A stretch of 64,000 nt of DNA. It comes from Heloderma charlesbogerti. Lineage: Eukaryota > Chordata > Lepidosauria > Squamata > Helodermatidae. Under the pieces are notes generated by a model. That model was not told where the DNA came from and searched no databases. It saw nothing but the letters and a program-made list of their open reading frames with translations. The stretch spans positions 434,001-498,000 of the forward strand of contig JANEZZ010002758.1 of NCBI GenBank assembly GCA_026122225.1, given 5' to 3'. Position numbers and translations under genes: made by a program. Below, piece after piece: positions 46,272 through 57,960 of the stretch (position 1 is the stretch's first letter; the number at the start of each line of letters is the position of its first letter).

Positions 46272-47156
46272 ACACCAGCCTCAAATCCTACATGTAAAAT
46301 GGGGCTTTCTGCTTCCGTTTTAAATGCAGGATCACAACTGACTCCTTTTACATGCACTTCCTTTCGGTCCTCCCCTTCCCTCCTCCCCATATCTGAGCCT
46401 TCCATTGTCTTTCATAGATCTCGCTCCTCTTCTTGCAGCTTTTCCTCTTTGCATGGAGGAAACTGAAGCCACACCGAACCCAATGGGGTAATCTGATAGC
46501 TCATTATCTGCAATCTATTTAAAAACAGAACAAAGGGCATTTAGTGCAGGAGATGCCCTGGAGGGTCATGGCATCATGTAAAGAGCCAGGTCTGTGAAGG
46601 AGCGATCTCAATCCCAGGATAAAAGCTCAGTGTGAAGGAGCCCATGGTTTTATCTTAGCCAGTTAAAGTCAGGATTGGCGGCCCACATTAACACTGCTCT
46701 GTATTTCCAAAAATACAGCATTGTAGTAGTTGCTCCATTTCTGGTGAAAGTGGGGCAGGAAGCTGTCACAGTGCTACTCTGCTTTCTCAAGAGGAAAAAG
46801 AGCACAGTGCCGTAGTGGCTGTATATACAAATTACCTCTTTTGCTTGGCCTTAACATGATACTTGGCCCTTGCAAACAAGAAACACAGTCCCGCTTTTTT
46901 AAACGGCCAGAAAAAGGGACTCACAAGAGCATCACTAAAACAGCAACAGAAGCTATTTTATGGTGTGGATGTGGAGGCGCAAATTGCAACTAGGCTGCTT
47001 GCCAAAGGGTAATTACGACTCTAGAAAGGTAAGCAGGCGAGAGGGCAAGTGGCAAACAACAACCAAAACAATAAAAACAACACTAAAAATATCAAAATAT
47101 TAAAACACTGAAAATATTGACGAGGCAGCAGTAAAGTTAATAATCTGAGCTACAGA
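46272..47156. other. intron 2, no recognised feature
   Basis: Nothing recognised. Confidence 0.5.
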
Positions 47157-47340
47157 TTAGAAGTTAAATGCCTGCTGAAAGAAGAAGGTGTTAATCTGGC
47201 ATCTAAATATATACAGTGACGTTGCCAGGTGCATCTCCTTAGGAAGGGCATTCCACAGACAGGGGACCACTACAGAAAAGGCTCTTTCCCTGGCAACCAC
47301 CCATTGCACCATTGTGGGCACCCAGAGAAGAGTATCTGAA
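47157..47340 (-). mobile_element. L2-like LINE fragment (minus)
   Basis: The minus frame reads ARERAFSVVVPCLWNALPKE, then RCQINTFFFQQAFN. This is the same C-terminal pattern (AFSVV.P.LWN.LP...FR...KT.LF.QAF) seen in the L2 pieces at 52260-52410 and 63650-63790. Confidence 0.65.
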
Positions 47341-48159
47341 GATGCTTTTAGCAAACAGGCAGGGACACATGGGGAAAACTGGGATGCCCCCAGTCCCACC
47401 CTTAACACTGGGTTTAGCACACTTCCAGGCTGCTGACAAGTGACCAAATATTGCATTAACTAGAGAAGAGAGAAATAACTGCAGCAACTATGGAGAACTG
47501 CCAGTTCGGCCCAGCTCATCTGGGACACATCTCACTCTCTTAGGCGAATGGGCTGGAGGACAGAGCTGCCGCAGGAAGACCAAGAGACATGCAGAGGGCA
47601 AGCCCCAGAGCAGAAGAAGGAAGGGTAAATGTCTTATTTGGCAGGGAGAACAGCCATGGGGAGCTAAGTTCCCATCAGCACTCAACGCGCACTGTTCAAC
47701 TCTCTTTTCTCTGCCCCTGCAAAGCAACATGAAGGAACAAAAGACAGCCACCTTGAATCGTCATATGTGGAGAAATGAGAGTGAACAGGAGGACACGTAC
47801 ATCCACTTCCTGCTCTCAAAAAATAAGAGGGAAACAAGGACAGTGAAGTTATCTCACTCATCCAAAGCAGCATTATTTTAAACACAAAACCATGTACATA
47901 TTTTCTTAATTTTGGCTGTGCATGTGTTTTTTTTAAAAAAGAGTGGAAGGGTGGAAAGGCAGAGAATTCAGGAGCAAGATGATTCTGGAACTTCTGAGCA
48001 AAGATCCCAGGACAAAAAGGCAGGGGTCTGTTCTGTTGACCAAGCAAGGACCATAGAGGTATTTATAGGTAAGTATTTTTACCTAACTTGGCCAATCCAA
48101 AGACCTCTTACTCTTCGTCTATAAATAAAATAATGTGAACATTGACCACGGTATTCTTT

Positions 48160-48748
48160 TGGATAGTCTCTGAGAGTCGGGAACTGGAGGCACTGTGCTA
48201 TAGTACTTCCTCTCCGACTTGCAAGGATTGTGCCTCAGCTCCCTGGCAATTATGCTGTGGGGTGCTGCCAGGTACCATCTTGTCCCTCATGCTATTTAAC
48301 CTCTATATGAAGCCACTGGGGGCAATCATTAGGAGAGATAGGGCAAGGTGTCATAGAGCTGATGACACCGAGCTCTGCTTCTCTGTAACATCTGAATCAA
48401 GAGAGGCAGTGCATGTTCCAAACCAGTGCCTGGATGCAGTGATGGGTTGGATAAGAACCAACAAACTGAGACTGAATCCTACAAGACAGTGGGCGGGTGG
48501 TTCCCAGGGACAGGAATTTGGGAATTTACCTGTTCTAAACAGGATTGCATACTCTCAGAAAGAATGGGTATGTAGTTTGGGGGTGCGCCTGGACTCATCA
48601 TTGTCATTAGAGGCCCAAGAGACTTCGGTGGCCTATTACCAACTCTGGTTGCTATATCAACTATTCCCTTTCCTGGAAAGGGATAGCCTGGCCATTGTAG
48701 TCCATGCACTGGTAACCTCATGTTTACATGACTGTAATGCGCTTTATG
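48160..48748 (+). mobile_element. L2 LINE fragment, 5' side of the BovB insertion
   Basis: Frame: LSLMLFNLYMKPLGAIIRRD, a decayed active site (RADDTELC), then VMGWIRTNKLRLNPTR, VCSLGVRLDSSLSLEAQ and VVHALVTSCLHDCNALY. This is the L2 RT domain. It stops at NALY where BovB begins, and resumes at 51964 with ALYVGLSLCLVRKLQLVQNA. Confidence 0.9.
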
Positions 48749-51700
48749 CCCCTTCATGGATCACTGCCTTGTTGTGGCGAAGGGGCTTGCGTAACTCAGT
48801 GAAGCCATAAGCTATGCCGTGCAGGGCCACCCAAGACGGACAGGTCATGGTAGAGAGTTCTGACAAAATGTGGTCCACTGGAGAAGGAAATGGCAACCCA
48901 CTCCAGTATTCCTGCCAAGAAAACCCCATGGAATGTATCACAAGGCTAAAAGATATGACGCCAGAAGATGAGCCCCTCAGGTTGGAAGGTGTCCAATATA
49001 CTACTGGGGAAGAGCAGAGGGAATTTCCAAGTAGCGCCAGAAAGAGTGAAGCGGCTGGGCCAAAGCCGAAAGGACACTCAGCTGTGGATGTGTCTGGTGG
49101 GGAAAAGAAAGTCCGATGCTGTAAAGAACAATATTGTTTAGGAATCTGGAATGTCAGATCAATGAATCAAGGTAAGCTAGAGGTGATCAAACATGAGATG
49201 GCAAGATTGAACATTGACATCTTGGGAATCAGCGAACTAAAATGGACAAGCATGAGCTAATTTAATTCAGGTGGCCATTATATCTACTACTGTGGGCAAG
49301 AAGCCCTTAGAAGAAATGAAGTAGCACTCATAGTCAACAAAAGGGTGGGAAAAGCAGTACTGTGGTACAATCTCAAAAACAATAGAATGATCTCAGTACG
49401 AATCCAAGGCAAACCATTCAACATCACAGTAATTCAAGTCTATGCCCCAACCACTGATGCTGAAGAAGCTGAGGTTGATCGGTTCTATGAAGACCTACAA
49501 CACCTTCAAGAACTAACACCAAAAAAAGATCTCCTCTTCATCAAAGGGGACTGGAATGCTAAAGTAGGAAGTCAAGAAATCACCGGGATAACAGGCAGGC
49601 ATGGTCTTGGTGTACAAAATGAAGCAGGACAAAGGCTAATAGAGTTTTGCCAAGAGAACACGCTGATCATAGCAAACACTCTTTTCCAACAGCACAAGAA
49701 GCGACTCTACACATGGACATCACCAGATGGTCAATATCGAAATCAGATTGATTATGTACTTTGTAGCCAAAGATGGAGAAGCTCTATACAGTCAGTAAAA
49801 ACAAGACCTGGAACTGACTGTGGCTCAGATCATGAGCTGCTTCTTGCAAAATTTCGGCTTAAATTGAAGAACGTAGGGAAAACCACTAAACCATTCAGGT
49901 ATGTCCTAAATCATATGCCTTATGAATATACAGTGGAGGTGACGAATAAATTTCAGAGATTAGACCTGATAGACAGAGTGCCTGAGGAACTATGGACGGA
50001 GGTCCGTAACATTGTTCAGGAGGCAGCAACGAAATCCATCCCAAAGAAAAAGAAATGCAAGAAAGCAAAGTGGCTGTCTGATGAGGCTTTACAAGTAGCT
50101 GACGAAAGAAGGGAAGCAAAAAGCAAGGGAGAACGGGGAAGATATATCCAACTGAATGCAGAGTTCCAGAGAATAGCAAGGAGAGACAAGAAGGCCTTCT
50201 TAAATGAACAATGCAAAGAAATCGAGGAAAACAACAGAATGGGAAAGACTAGAGATCTCTTCAAGAAAATCGGAGATCTCAAGGGAACGTTTTGTGCAAA
50301 GACGGGCATGATAAAGGACAAAGAAGGCAGGGATTAAGAAGAGGTGGAAAGAATAGACAGAAGAACTATACAGGAAAGATCTTAATGTCCCTGATAGCCA
50401 GGATAGTGTGGTCACTGAACTTGAGCCGGACATCCTCGAGAGTGAAGTCAAGTGGGCCTTAGGAAGCATTAGTAACAACAAAGCTAGCGGAGATGACAGT
50501 ATTCCAGCTGAGCTATTTAAGTTCCTAAAAGATGATGCTGTTAAAGTGCTGCACTCAATATGCCAACAAATTTGGAACACTCAACAGCGGCCACAAGACT
50601 GGAAAAGGTCAGTTTACATTCCAATTCCAAAGAAGGGCAATGCCAAAGAGTGTTCAAACTACCGCACAATTGCGCTCATTTCACATGCCAGCAAGGTGAT
50701 GCTCAAAATCCTACAAGCTAGGCTTCAGCAGTATGTGAACCGAGAACTACCGGAAGTACAAGCTGGGTTTCGAAGAGGCAGAGGAACTAGAGATCAAATC
50801 GCCAACATTCACTGGATCATGGAGAAAGCAAGAGAATTCCAGAAAAATGTCTGCTTCATTGACTATGCTAAAGCCTTTGATTGTGTGGATCACAACAAAC
50901 TCTGGCAAATTCTTAAAGAGATGGGAGTACCAGACCACCTTACCTGTCTCCAGAGAAACCTGTATGAGGGTCAAGAAGCAACAGTAAAAACCGGACATGG
51001 AACAACCGATTGGTTCAAAATTGGGAAAGGAGTACGACAAGGCTGCATATTGTCGCCCTGCTTATTTAATTTATATGCAAAGTACATCATGAGAAATGCC
51101 GGGTTGGATGAATCACAGGTCGGAATTAAGATTGCTGGGAGAATTATCAACAACCTCCGATACACAGACGATACCACCCTAATGGCAGAAAGCGAAGAGG
51201 ATCTAAAGGGCCTCTTGTTGAGGGTGAAAGTGGAGTGCAAAAGCTGGTTTGAAACTCAACATTAAAAAAACTAAAATCATGGCATCTGGCCCCATTACTT
51301 CCTGGCATATGGAAAGGGGAAGAAATGGAAGCAGTGACAGGTTTTATTTTCTTGGGCTCCAAGATCACCACAGACGGTGACTGTAGCCATGAAATTAAAA
51401 GACGCTTGCTCCTTGGGAGGAAAGCTATGGCAAACCTAGACAGCATAGTAAGAAGCAGAGACATCACCTTGCCGACAAAGGTTCGTATAATCAAAGCTAT
51501 GGTTTTCCCAGTAGCAACGTATGGCTGTGAGAGCTGGACTATAAGGAAGGCTGAGCACCGAAGAATTGATGCTTTCGAACTGTGGTGCTGGGGAAGACTC
51601 TTACAAGTCCCCTGGACTGCAAGGAGTTCACATCAGTCCATTCTAAAGGAAATAAACCCTGAGTCCTCATTGGAAGGACAGATCCTGAAGCTGAAGCTCA

Positions 51701-51963
51701 AATATTTTGGCCACCTAATGCGAAGAGAAAAGTCACTGGAAAAGACCCTGATGCTGGGAAAGATTGAAGGCAAAAGGAGAAGGGGATGGCAGAGGATGAG
51801 ATGGCTAGATAGCATCACCGATGCAATGAATATGGACTTGAGCACACTGCGGGAGAGAGCGCAGGACTGGAAAGCCTGGCGTGCTATGGTCTATGGGGTC
51901 ACAAAGAGTCGGACATGACTGAATGACTGAACAACAACAACAGCAGCAACAACAACAACAACA
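48749..51963 (+). mobile_element. near full-length BovB LINE (plus), inserted in L2
   Basis: 3,215 bp, with the same 5' start as the 43-kb copy and a CAACAACAAC 3' tail. It is flanked by the duplication TGCGCTTTATG at 48738-48748 and 51966-51976 (13 bp with one mismatch). The frames 48814-49260, 49345-50337, 50408-51265 and 51325-51918 are separated by a GAA-to-TAA stop at about 49258, a 20-nt deletion at about 50335 (GGCAGGGATTAAG), and a frameshift at about 51240 shared with the 43-kb copy. Endonuclease motifs GDWNAKVG and GSDHELL are intact. The RT active site reads YTDD. Confidence 0.95.
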
Positions 51964-52622
51964 ATTGCGCTTTATGTGGGACTATCCTTGTGCTTGGTCC
52001 GGAAGCTGCAGCTGGTACAGAATGCGACAGCCACGATGCTAAGCGGGGCGCCTGGCCATGCACATATTACACTAGTGTTGAAGCAACTGTACCAGGTACG
52101 TATTAGCTACTGAGCCAAGTCCAAGTTCTGGCTGTTGGTATATAAAGCCCTGAACAGCTTGGGACCAGGTTACCTGACAGATTGCCTTCCCCAGTACAGA
52201 CCTGTGAGATCATTAAGATTATCAGAGGAGGCCTTAGTGGTTGCACCACAACCTGCAGATTGCCATCTTGCAGCAACACAGAAGCAGGCCTTTTCTGTGG
52301 TGGCACCCACCTTATGGAATTACCTCCCCCCTGCTATTTAGGAGGCACCAACTGTAGTATGCTTCAGGCGCCAATTAAAGACCCATCTCTTCACCCAGGC
52401 CTTCCCTTAGTGACTGTGCTGCGGAATTTGCTAATTATAGTGTTGTATTGGTTTTAATGTTTTTAATGTTTTTGTCAATGTTTTATATATATATATTTAG
52501 CAGGTATTATATATTTTAATTGTATTTTAATGTATATTACTATGTATTTTAATTATCTTGTAAATCGCTTAGAAATGTTCTTTTAAATATGGGAAGCAGT
52601 ATATACATCTGTTAAATAAAAC
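51964..52622 (+). mobile_element. L2 LINE fragment, 3' side of the BovB insertion
   Basis: ALYVGLSLCLVRKLQLVQNA, then KALNSLGPGYLTDCLPQY, RSLRLSEEALVVAPQP and KQAFSVVAPTLWNYLPP, followed by KTHLFTQAFP. The 3' UTR ends TCGCTTAGAAATGTTC...TTAAATAAAA at about 52620. It is continuous with 48160-48748. Confidence 0.9.
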
Positions 52623-52654
52623 AGCAACATTGGGAATCCCTGTTCATGTCTGGG

Positions 52655-52795
52655 CCTGAAAACAGAGGGGCCATAGCTTGGTGGTATAGACCACCAAGAC
52701 CTTGTAAGAACTGCTTCTAAGCTAACCAGACAATCCTGGGCTAGATGAAACAGTGATCCAACTTGGTATAAGGCAGCTTCATCTGTTTACATTTA
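52655..52795 (+). mobile_element. SINE family A, degenerate
   Basis: GAGGGGCCATAGCTTGGTGG (A box), then directly the body GGGCTAGATGAAACAGTGAT and GGTATAAGGCAGCTTCATCT. Most of the B-box region is deleted. Confidence 0.65.
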
Positions 52796-53019
52796 TCCAA
52801 AATGGTGCAGACCTCTCTTTGGATCCCTGCTCAGAATGCTATCAGCAGTTCCCTTGCCTTTGATTTGGTTGGGCCCCACAGAAAGTGGCTATGCCCCCTA
52901 CTCCAGAGTTTATTTATTTTACTTACAATTATTTTTAGGCTGCCTTTAAGAACAGAACCCAAAGTTCCCTGTATGTAATGGTAAGCATATTGCAAGCATT
53001 TGGTATGTATGCATGTATG

Positions 53020-53220
53020 TGTGTATTTGATTTATTAGCTGCCCATCTGGCCTGCTACCCAGCCACTCTAGGCGGCATACAATACTAATAACACGAAATA
53101 CAACAAATTTACATAATCAACTGAACAAAAACAACATAACAAAACAACACTGCTCTAAAAAACCCTAACCAACCCCAAATGCCCGCCTGAACAGCCAGGT
53201 TTTTAAAGCCCAGCAGAAAC
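53020..53220. repeat. probable LINE 3' UTR remnant
   Basis: TTTATTAGCTGCCCATCTGG, CCACTCTAGGCGGCATACAA and CCAGGTTTTTAAAGCCC look like a common reptile LINE 3' end on the minus strand. Family not assigned. Confidence 0.45.
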
Positions 53221-53379
53221 TCATCAAAGAATCTCAGCTTACTTTTTAAACCAAGTTACAAGTCCTTATGACACTGGGGCTACTCTTGAAAACTGTGGGC
53301 AGCATCTTATGCAGTCTCAGAATCCTGAGGGTAGGACAGCAGGACCTTCAGCATTCAGGAGAGTAGGGCTTCTGTGTAC

Positions 53380-53520
53380 TCCAAGGACAGGGATCGTGTG
53401 GCCCTCCAGATGTTGTTCGTCTGCATCTCCCATCAGCCCTAGCCAGCAGGATCAATGGGGAGGGATGCTTGCAGTTGCAGTCCAGCAACATCTGGACAGC
53501 CTCACATTCCCCAACCCTGG
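53380..53520. repeat. fold-back dispersed repeat
   Basis: TGTGGCCCTCCAGATGTTGT ... CCCATCAGCCCTAGCCAGCA ... GCAGTCCAGCAACATCTGGA. Same family as 2188-2325. Confidence 0.65.
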
Positions 53521-54028
53521 TGTATTTCCTTAGCAACACTAATAGCAAATTATGCACCAACAAGCTTCTCTCCAAGCCAATGCTTACAAGCGTTCCAAAG
53601 GAAACCCTTGGGGTGGGTGTGGTATGCACCCTCTAACCATGACCTGACATGGCCTAGTCCTGACAAATTTAGCAAGTGCCTGGCCACAAGCCCACAAAAA
53701 GGAAGGCAGAATTTCTCTGCTGGCCAGGGATGCCTCTTCTATTTTTATCTGTCAGGGCTAGTAATTGCTACTATTTAACTATACCTTCATGGACTTGTCG
53801 ACTCATTTTTAAGCCATCCAAGCTAGTACCATCATATCTTGATAAGGGAACAGCCACCACATTTGATATGCATCACAGCAGGAAAGTAAATATTACACCT
53901 TCTGTGCACCAGAGAGTTTGCAGATAACTTCACTGTAGCCAGAATCTGAAGCCACAGCATTCTTTGCTTAACAGTTAATTCAGTCCACTCCCAAACACCC
54001 AAGACTTGAGAACCAAAATAGAATTAAA

Positions 54029-54400
54029 GGGACTGTTCACACAACATGCTAACCCACACTCAGTGGTTGAGTGTAGGTTGTTTTGAACCATGGGTTGTTT
54101 GTTGAACCATGGGTTAGCGTGTTGTCTGAACGCAACCAGGGTGACTTGTTAATCACACAGAGTGGCTTATTGTCTTGAACGAGCCTCTTTGAGAGCCCAT
54201 GGTTTGTTGTTGGGTTGTTCAGGCTGATTAACAAGCCACATTGCATTGTTAACAAGCCACCCTGGCTGCGTTCAGACAACACAATAACTGTTGTGTAAAA
54301 CGTGCTGCATTCACATTAACCCATGATTCAACAAACAACACAGGGTTCAAAACAACCCACACTCAACCACTGTGGGTTAGCATGTTGTGTGAACTGCCCC
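54029..54400. mobile_element. MITE with long terminal inverted repeats, nested type
   Basis: The left end GTTCACACAACATGCTAACC...GTGGTTGAGTGTAGGTTG is the near-exact complement of the right end (CAACCCACACTCAACCAC...GGTTAGCATGTTGTGTGAAC). The arms are about 55-60 nt. A second pair of inverted arms lies inside, at about 54119-54152 and 54248-54282 (GTTGTCTGAACGCAACCAGG / its complement). About 372 bp, non-coding. The inner pair could be a second element inserted in the first. Confidence 0.8.
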
Positions 54401-54434
54401 ACTATCTCAGGTTGGATCTAAAGGGCTTCACAGT

Positions 54435-54805
54435 GACCTGGTTCACACAATCGCAGGGTGGTTAACAAGCCAACATGACTTGTTAACCATGCTGTGCATA
54501 GTAGTTGCATGCCAGATGAATTTGCATAATTATCCTCACTGGTGCAGCTTCTCACGTCATGCGAACCTGGTGCGGGCGGCTTGTTGGGGTGGGTAACAAA
54601 CCACCCAGAACCCATAGGCTGTTCTAAGGCTGAGAGGTGGTTTGTTACCCAGCCCAAAAAGCCACCCTCACTGGGTTTGCACAACACCAGAAGCCGCGCC
54701 AGTGAGGGTAATTATGCAAACACAGCCGGCACGCAACCGGCACGTGTAGGGTGGTTAACAAGCCACAGTGGCTTGTTAACAACCCTGCGACTGTGCGGAT
54801 CATTC
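54435..54805. mobile_element. MITE with TTAACAAGCC inverted repeats
   Basis: CGCAGGGTGGTTAACAAGCC near 54452 is mirrored by GGCTTGTTAACAACCCTGCG near 54770. A second pair (AATTATCCTCACTGG / CCAGTGAGGGTAATTA) lies further in, followed by GGTTTGTTACCC / GGGTAACAAACCACC. The whole element is one large imperfect palindrome of about 370 bp. The open frames on both strands here are palindrome arms, not genes. Confidence 0.8.
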
Positions 54806-56037
54806 AAAGCTTGCTACTAAAATATGATGGTTTACCTACAAATAATCCTTATCCTAAGCAGGATTGAGACTGTCTATGAAGTAAGTCACACTTTCAATAG
54901 CCTTTGTAACCCCTTGAGCCATCTTTAGTGGAGGTCTAACTCAAAACGTACGTGTACCATGATACGCCAAGCACACCTTCTTAATACCTGCAATGTATAA
55001 CCAGTGGCTCTGCTAGGACTGGACTTTGGGGTGCCAGACCAGCCCCCCCAAAAAACTGCCAGAGGAGACCGTGGCAGCAGATGATGAGGGGTGGCAGGAA
55101 AGAGGTGCCATGTCAGCACATAGCATGCACAGCCACATACAGGGCTGGTGCCTATCATCACACAACATCCTTTTTTCCTTTTTAGAAATTTTGTCAGGCA
55201 GGCACACCATGCAGCAAGTGGATACAGTGTTGTCAGGAGGTGCTTTGCTGCACAGCACACCTGCCTGACTGAATGAAAAAGACTTGATAAACTGGGATGG
55301 GGGAAGAGAGTGGAGCGCTCAGGACACCAAGGGAGAGGGTGGAGGAACATGGGGGGAGAAAGAGAGGTGGCAGTGGCGGAGCATGGGGGGAGAAGGGCGG
55401 GAGGGGCTCAGACCCAGCAGAGTCACTGTGTAGAACTCCTTTTACTACATATCTTTCTATTTGGCTGGTCCACACACAGTTCCTATGATGTAGAGCAGGA
55501 ATAGGCAACCTTTTGGGGCCTATGGGCAAATTTAGCAATTTGAGAAACTGTCTGGGGCACCACCACAAAATGAACATGCTGCAGATGAAAGCATTGGCCT
55601 GCAGCCACCCACCATCTTCATTTGGCTTAAGGTTGTTTCTGAGCCCATTTGGCTTAAGGTTGTCTCTGAGCCCAAGGTGTTCATGGGGGTTGGGGGGACA
55701 GGAAAGATAGGAGCAGTTAGAGGGCCTCATTTTGCTTTGAAGTGATCCCAGGTGCCAGTAAGAAAGTTTTTTTTAAAAAAAAGAATAGGAGGGGTAGGGC
55801 ACCTTGGGGTGTCTAAGGGTACAAGGAAGGTGTCTAAGGGTACACTGGTGCTTATGGGCGCCATGCTGCCTATCCCTATTTTAGAGTCTCTGCACAATGG
55901 AGGACCAGGGTCTCACCCCGCCTGAGACTCCATCTGACATTCACATGTTGGCCGCAACACTGGAATAGGGCCTACACATATAGAGTATGGGGGTTAATTA
56001 ATAAAGTTTATTTCTTTAACCAAGTCCTATGCCTTCT
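54806..56037. other. intron 2, no recognised gene
   Basis: A purine-rich stretch at 55290-55410 and a 29-bp tandem duplication (CATTTGGCTTAAGGTTGT...) at about 55617-55674. Low-complexity frames at 54925-55350 and 55233-55730 show no domain. Confidence 0.5.
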
Positions 56038-56130
56038 TGAATCATAGAATAGTAGGGTTGGAAGGGGTGTACAAGACCATCGAGTCCAACCCCCTGCTCA
56101 ATGCAGGAATGCAAGTCAAAGCATCCCTGA
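56038..56130 (-). mobile_element. CR1 3' UTR fragment (minus)
   Basis: GAATCATAGAATAGTAGGGT, GGTTGGAAGGGGTGTACAAG, ATCGAGTCCAACCCCCTGCT and AATGCAGGAA. Only the last 90 bp of CR1. Confidence 0.9.
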
Positions 56131-57411
56131 GCCCTGACAGATGTCTAATCTTGGATATGTAAGGGGAAGGTAATAAAGGAATAATATAGGAAACCATACA
56201 GGTGATACTATAAACAAGTGTGTCCTCACAGATAGAGAACTGAGTGTGGGTTGGACCTGAGCCTTAAAGGTCCTGGTGGCAACGTGATTGTGTGTGGGCG
56301 TTTCCTGCTTGGAAGGATTAGGCCTACGCCGAATGGACTCTGTGAATGTGGGTACCAAGCAGACCTGGAGGTGAGACTGGCATGGCTGATGGGCAAAGCA
56401 CAATCCTGCTCTTCTACCATGTGAGGATCAGTGAAAGGATCACACACACCCCTGAGGGGCATCATTGGGCCCCCAAGTTATCAGGGGCAAAAAAGGGATG
56501 TGAAGAACTGGCATTCGTAGTAATGCAATCTGGCAACTGGTCTTCACCCATACAATCCGACTCTTTCCTCAGAGGGGGCCCACTAGCAAAATTAGTTGCC
56601 GACAAGAATATACTGTTGGAGCCTCAGGGAAAGTGCCCCATTGAACAACACAGAAAATTTTCTGAAAGTGAAATAAATATATTTACACCTTCCAAAACTA
56701 CTCATCAGCCATTTGAGTTTTTATCATTATTTTGCCTTGTCCTCAGTGTGAGCATGGGGGAGGGTGCACAGGTGGTGAGATTCTTGTGTTATTTGGAGAA
56801 AGTAAAGTGCTGGGCTGTAGGGATCAGGGAGACCTGAGGAGCAGAGAGGAACAGGAGATAATCAGGTCAGGGGACAGCAGAGAAGGACATAGGAATAGAA
56901 CCACTGAAGTTAAGTCAGAAGGAATGCCATGTGAACGTACAGGAAATCAAGGGAAAATAAGCAAGTGAACCTATTGGCACCTCTGCATACTAAATTTGTG
57001 GTTTTCTAAACTATCTACCTTTTCCAAGTCTAACATTCTTCTAAAGAACTCTGGCATGTCTCCTCCACAGCCCCTGCACATTTTCCCCAGATTTCAGTTT
57101 TTTTCCAAAGCCACTCAGAAAAAAAACAGGCTTTTCCCCAAGGCTTCAAAATTTCCAGAAATTGTATATCTTTAGCCACATACCTTATGTGACAACAAAA
57201 TCAAGGACTGCTATACACGTCACACCTCACATTGAGGGGAATGTGCATCAACACAGTGTGTGAATGAAGGAATTGCTGCTGGCAGCACTTCCACAAAACA
57301 CACTCATAATGCCATTAAACACTTACATTTTTCAGACAAGTTTTAATTCTTATGTAGGAAAAAATAACTGTCATAACAGCCCTCAAGCACCTTGCCTACA
57401 CCAGTACTTAC
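56131..57411. other. intron 2, no recognised feature
   Basis: The open frames at 56346-56837 and 56732-56968 show no domain. Nothing else is recognised. Confidence 0.5.
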
Positions 57412-57537
57412 CTCCTTCATGTGCCGTTTCAAATGCATATACACACATTGTCCTGTCTTCCGATAATGCCTTTCCACATGTTCCCTTCCAAATCCAAGGA
57501 AAGTGTTCATGCAGACATAGAGGCCTCCTTCAGAATC
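57412..57537 (-). CDS. USP13: USP13 exon 2: N-terminal cryptic UBP zinc finger
   Basis: The minus-strand exon has acceptor GGTTCTCTTCAG ending at 57538 and donor GTAAGT starting at 57411. It is 126 nt, phase 0 on both sides, 42 codons. The peptide starts [20 protein letters not shown] and continues [20 protein letters not shown], then KE. Cys9, His20, His24 and His36 keep the pattern of the nUBP finger. The VYMHLKRH segment and the downstream linker favour USP13 over USP5. It is the most 5' exon present; intron 1 extends to the end of the window. Confidence 0.95.
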
Positions 57538-57960
57538 CTGAAGAGAACCAGAGAGAACAATTATATATAAGATAAACCTGATGGAATCCTTCAACATAGC
57601 AAGTTAGGCCTTTATCAATTGTCTTCTTGCCTATGGCAGCATATTAAAAAAAAACAGACTGTGTAGAAACAGAGCATTTTTTCCCTTGCACCCTTGGAAC
57701 AACGCTTGCAATATTGTTGTACAATTGCTACCTGATCACTGTAAATTCAGCTATTACTGTCGGTTTGCCATAAAGCAATGGTGAGACCTCTCTGGAATGT
57801 TTTCAATGGAAAAAAAAGGATGGTGGGACACCTTTTCTGAGCTGCCTTGATTTAGGAGAGGGGCTGATAAAATGGTATGTGTGTGTAAAACAAATCACAG
57901 TTAGCTTGGATGCCGTCACAAAATGATATGCTAGAATCCCCCCTTACCGTACATGAGCAA
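57538..57960. other. intron 1, no recognised feature
   Basis: AT-rich intron. Confidence 0.5.

Noticed and set aside
54418..54820. Two similar 90-residue proteins on opposite strands
   Set aside because: They are translations of the two arms of one palindromic MITE.
55233..55730. 165-residue Pro/Ser/Leu frame on minus
   Set aside because: Complement of a purine-rich stretch, no domain, no splice context.
56346..56837. 163-residue plus-strand frame
   Set aside because: No recognisable domain, repeat-like intron context, and no support as a gene.
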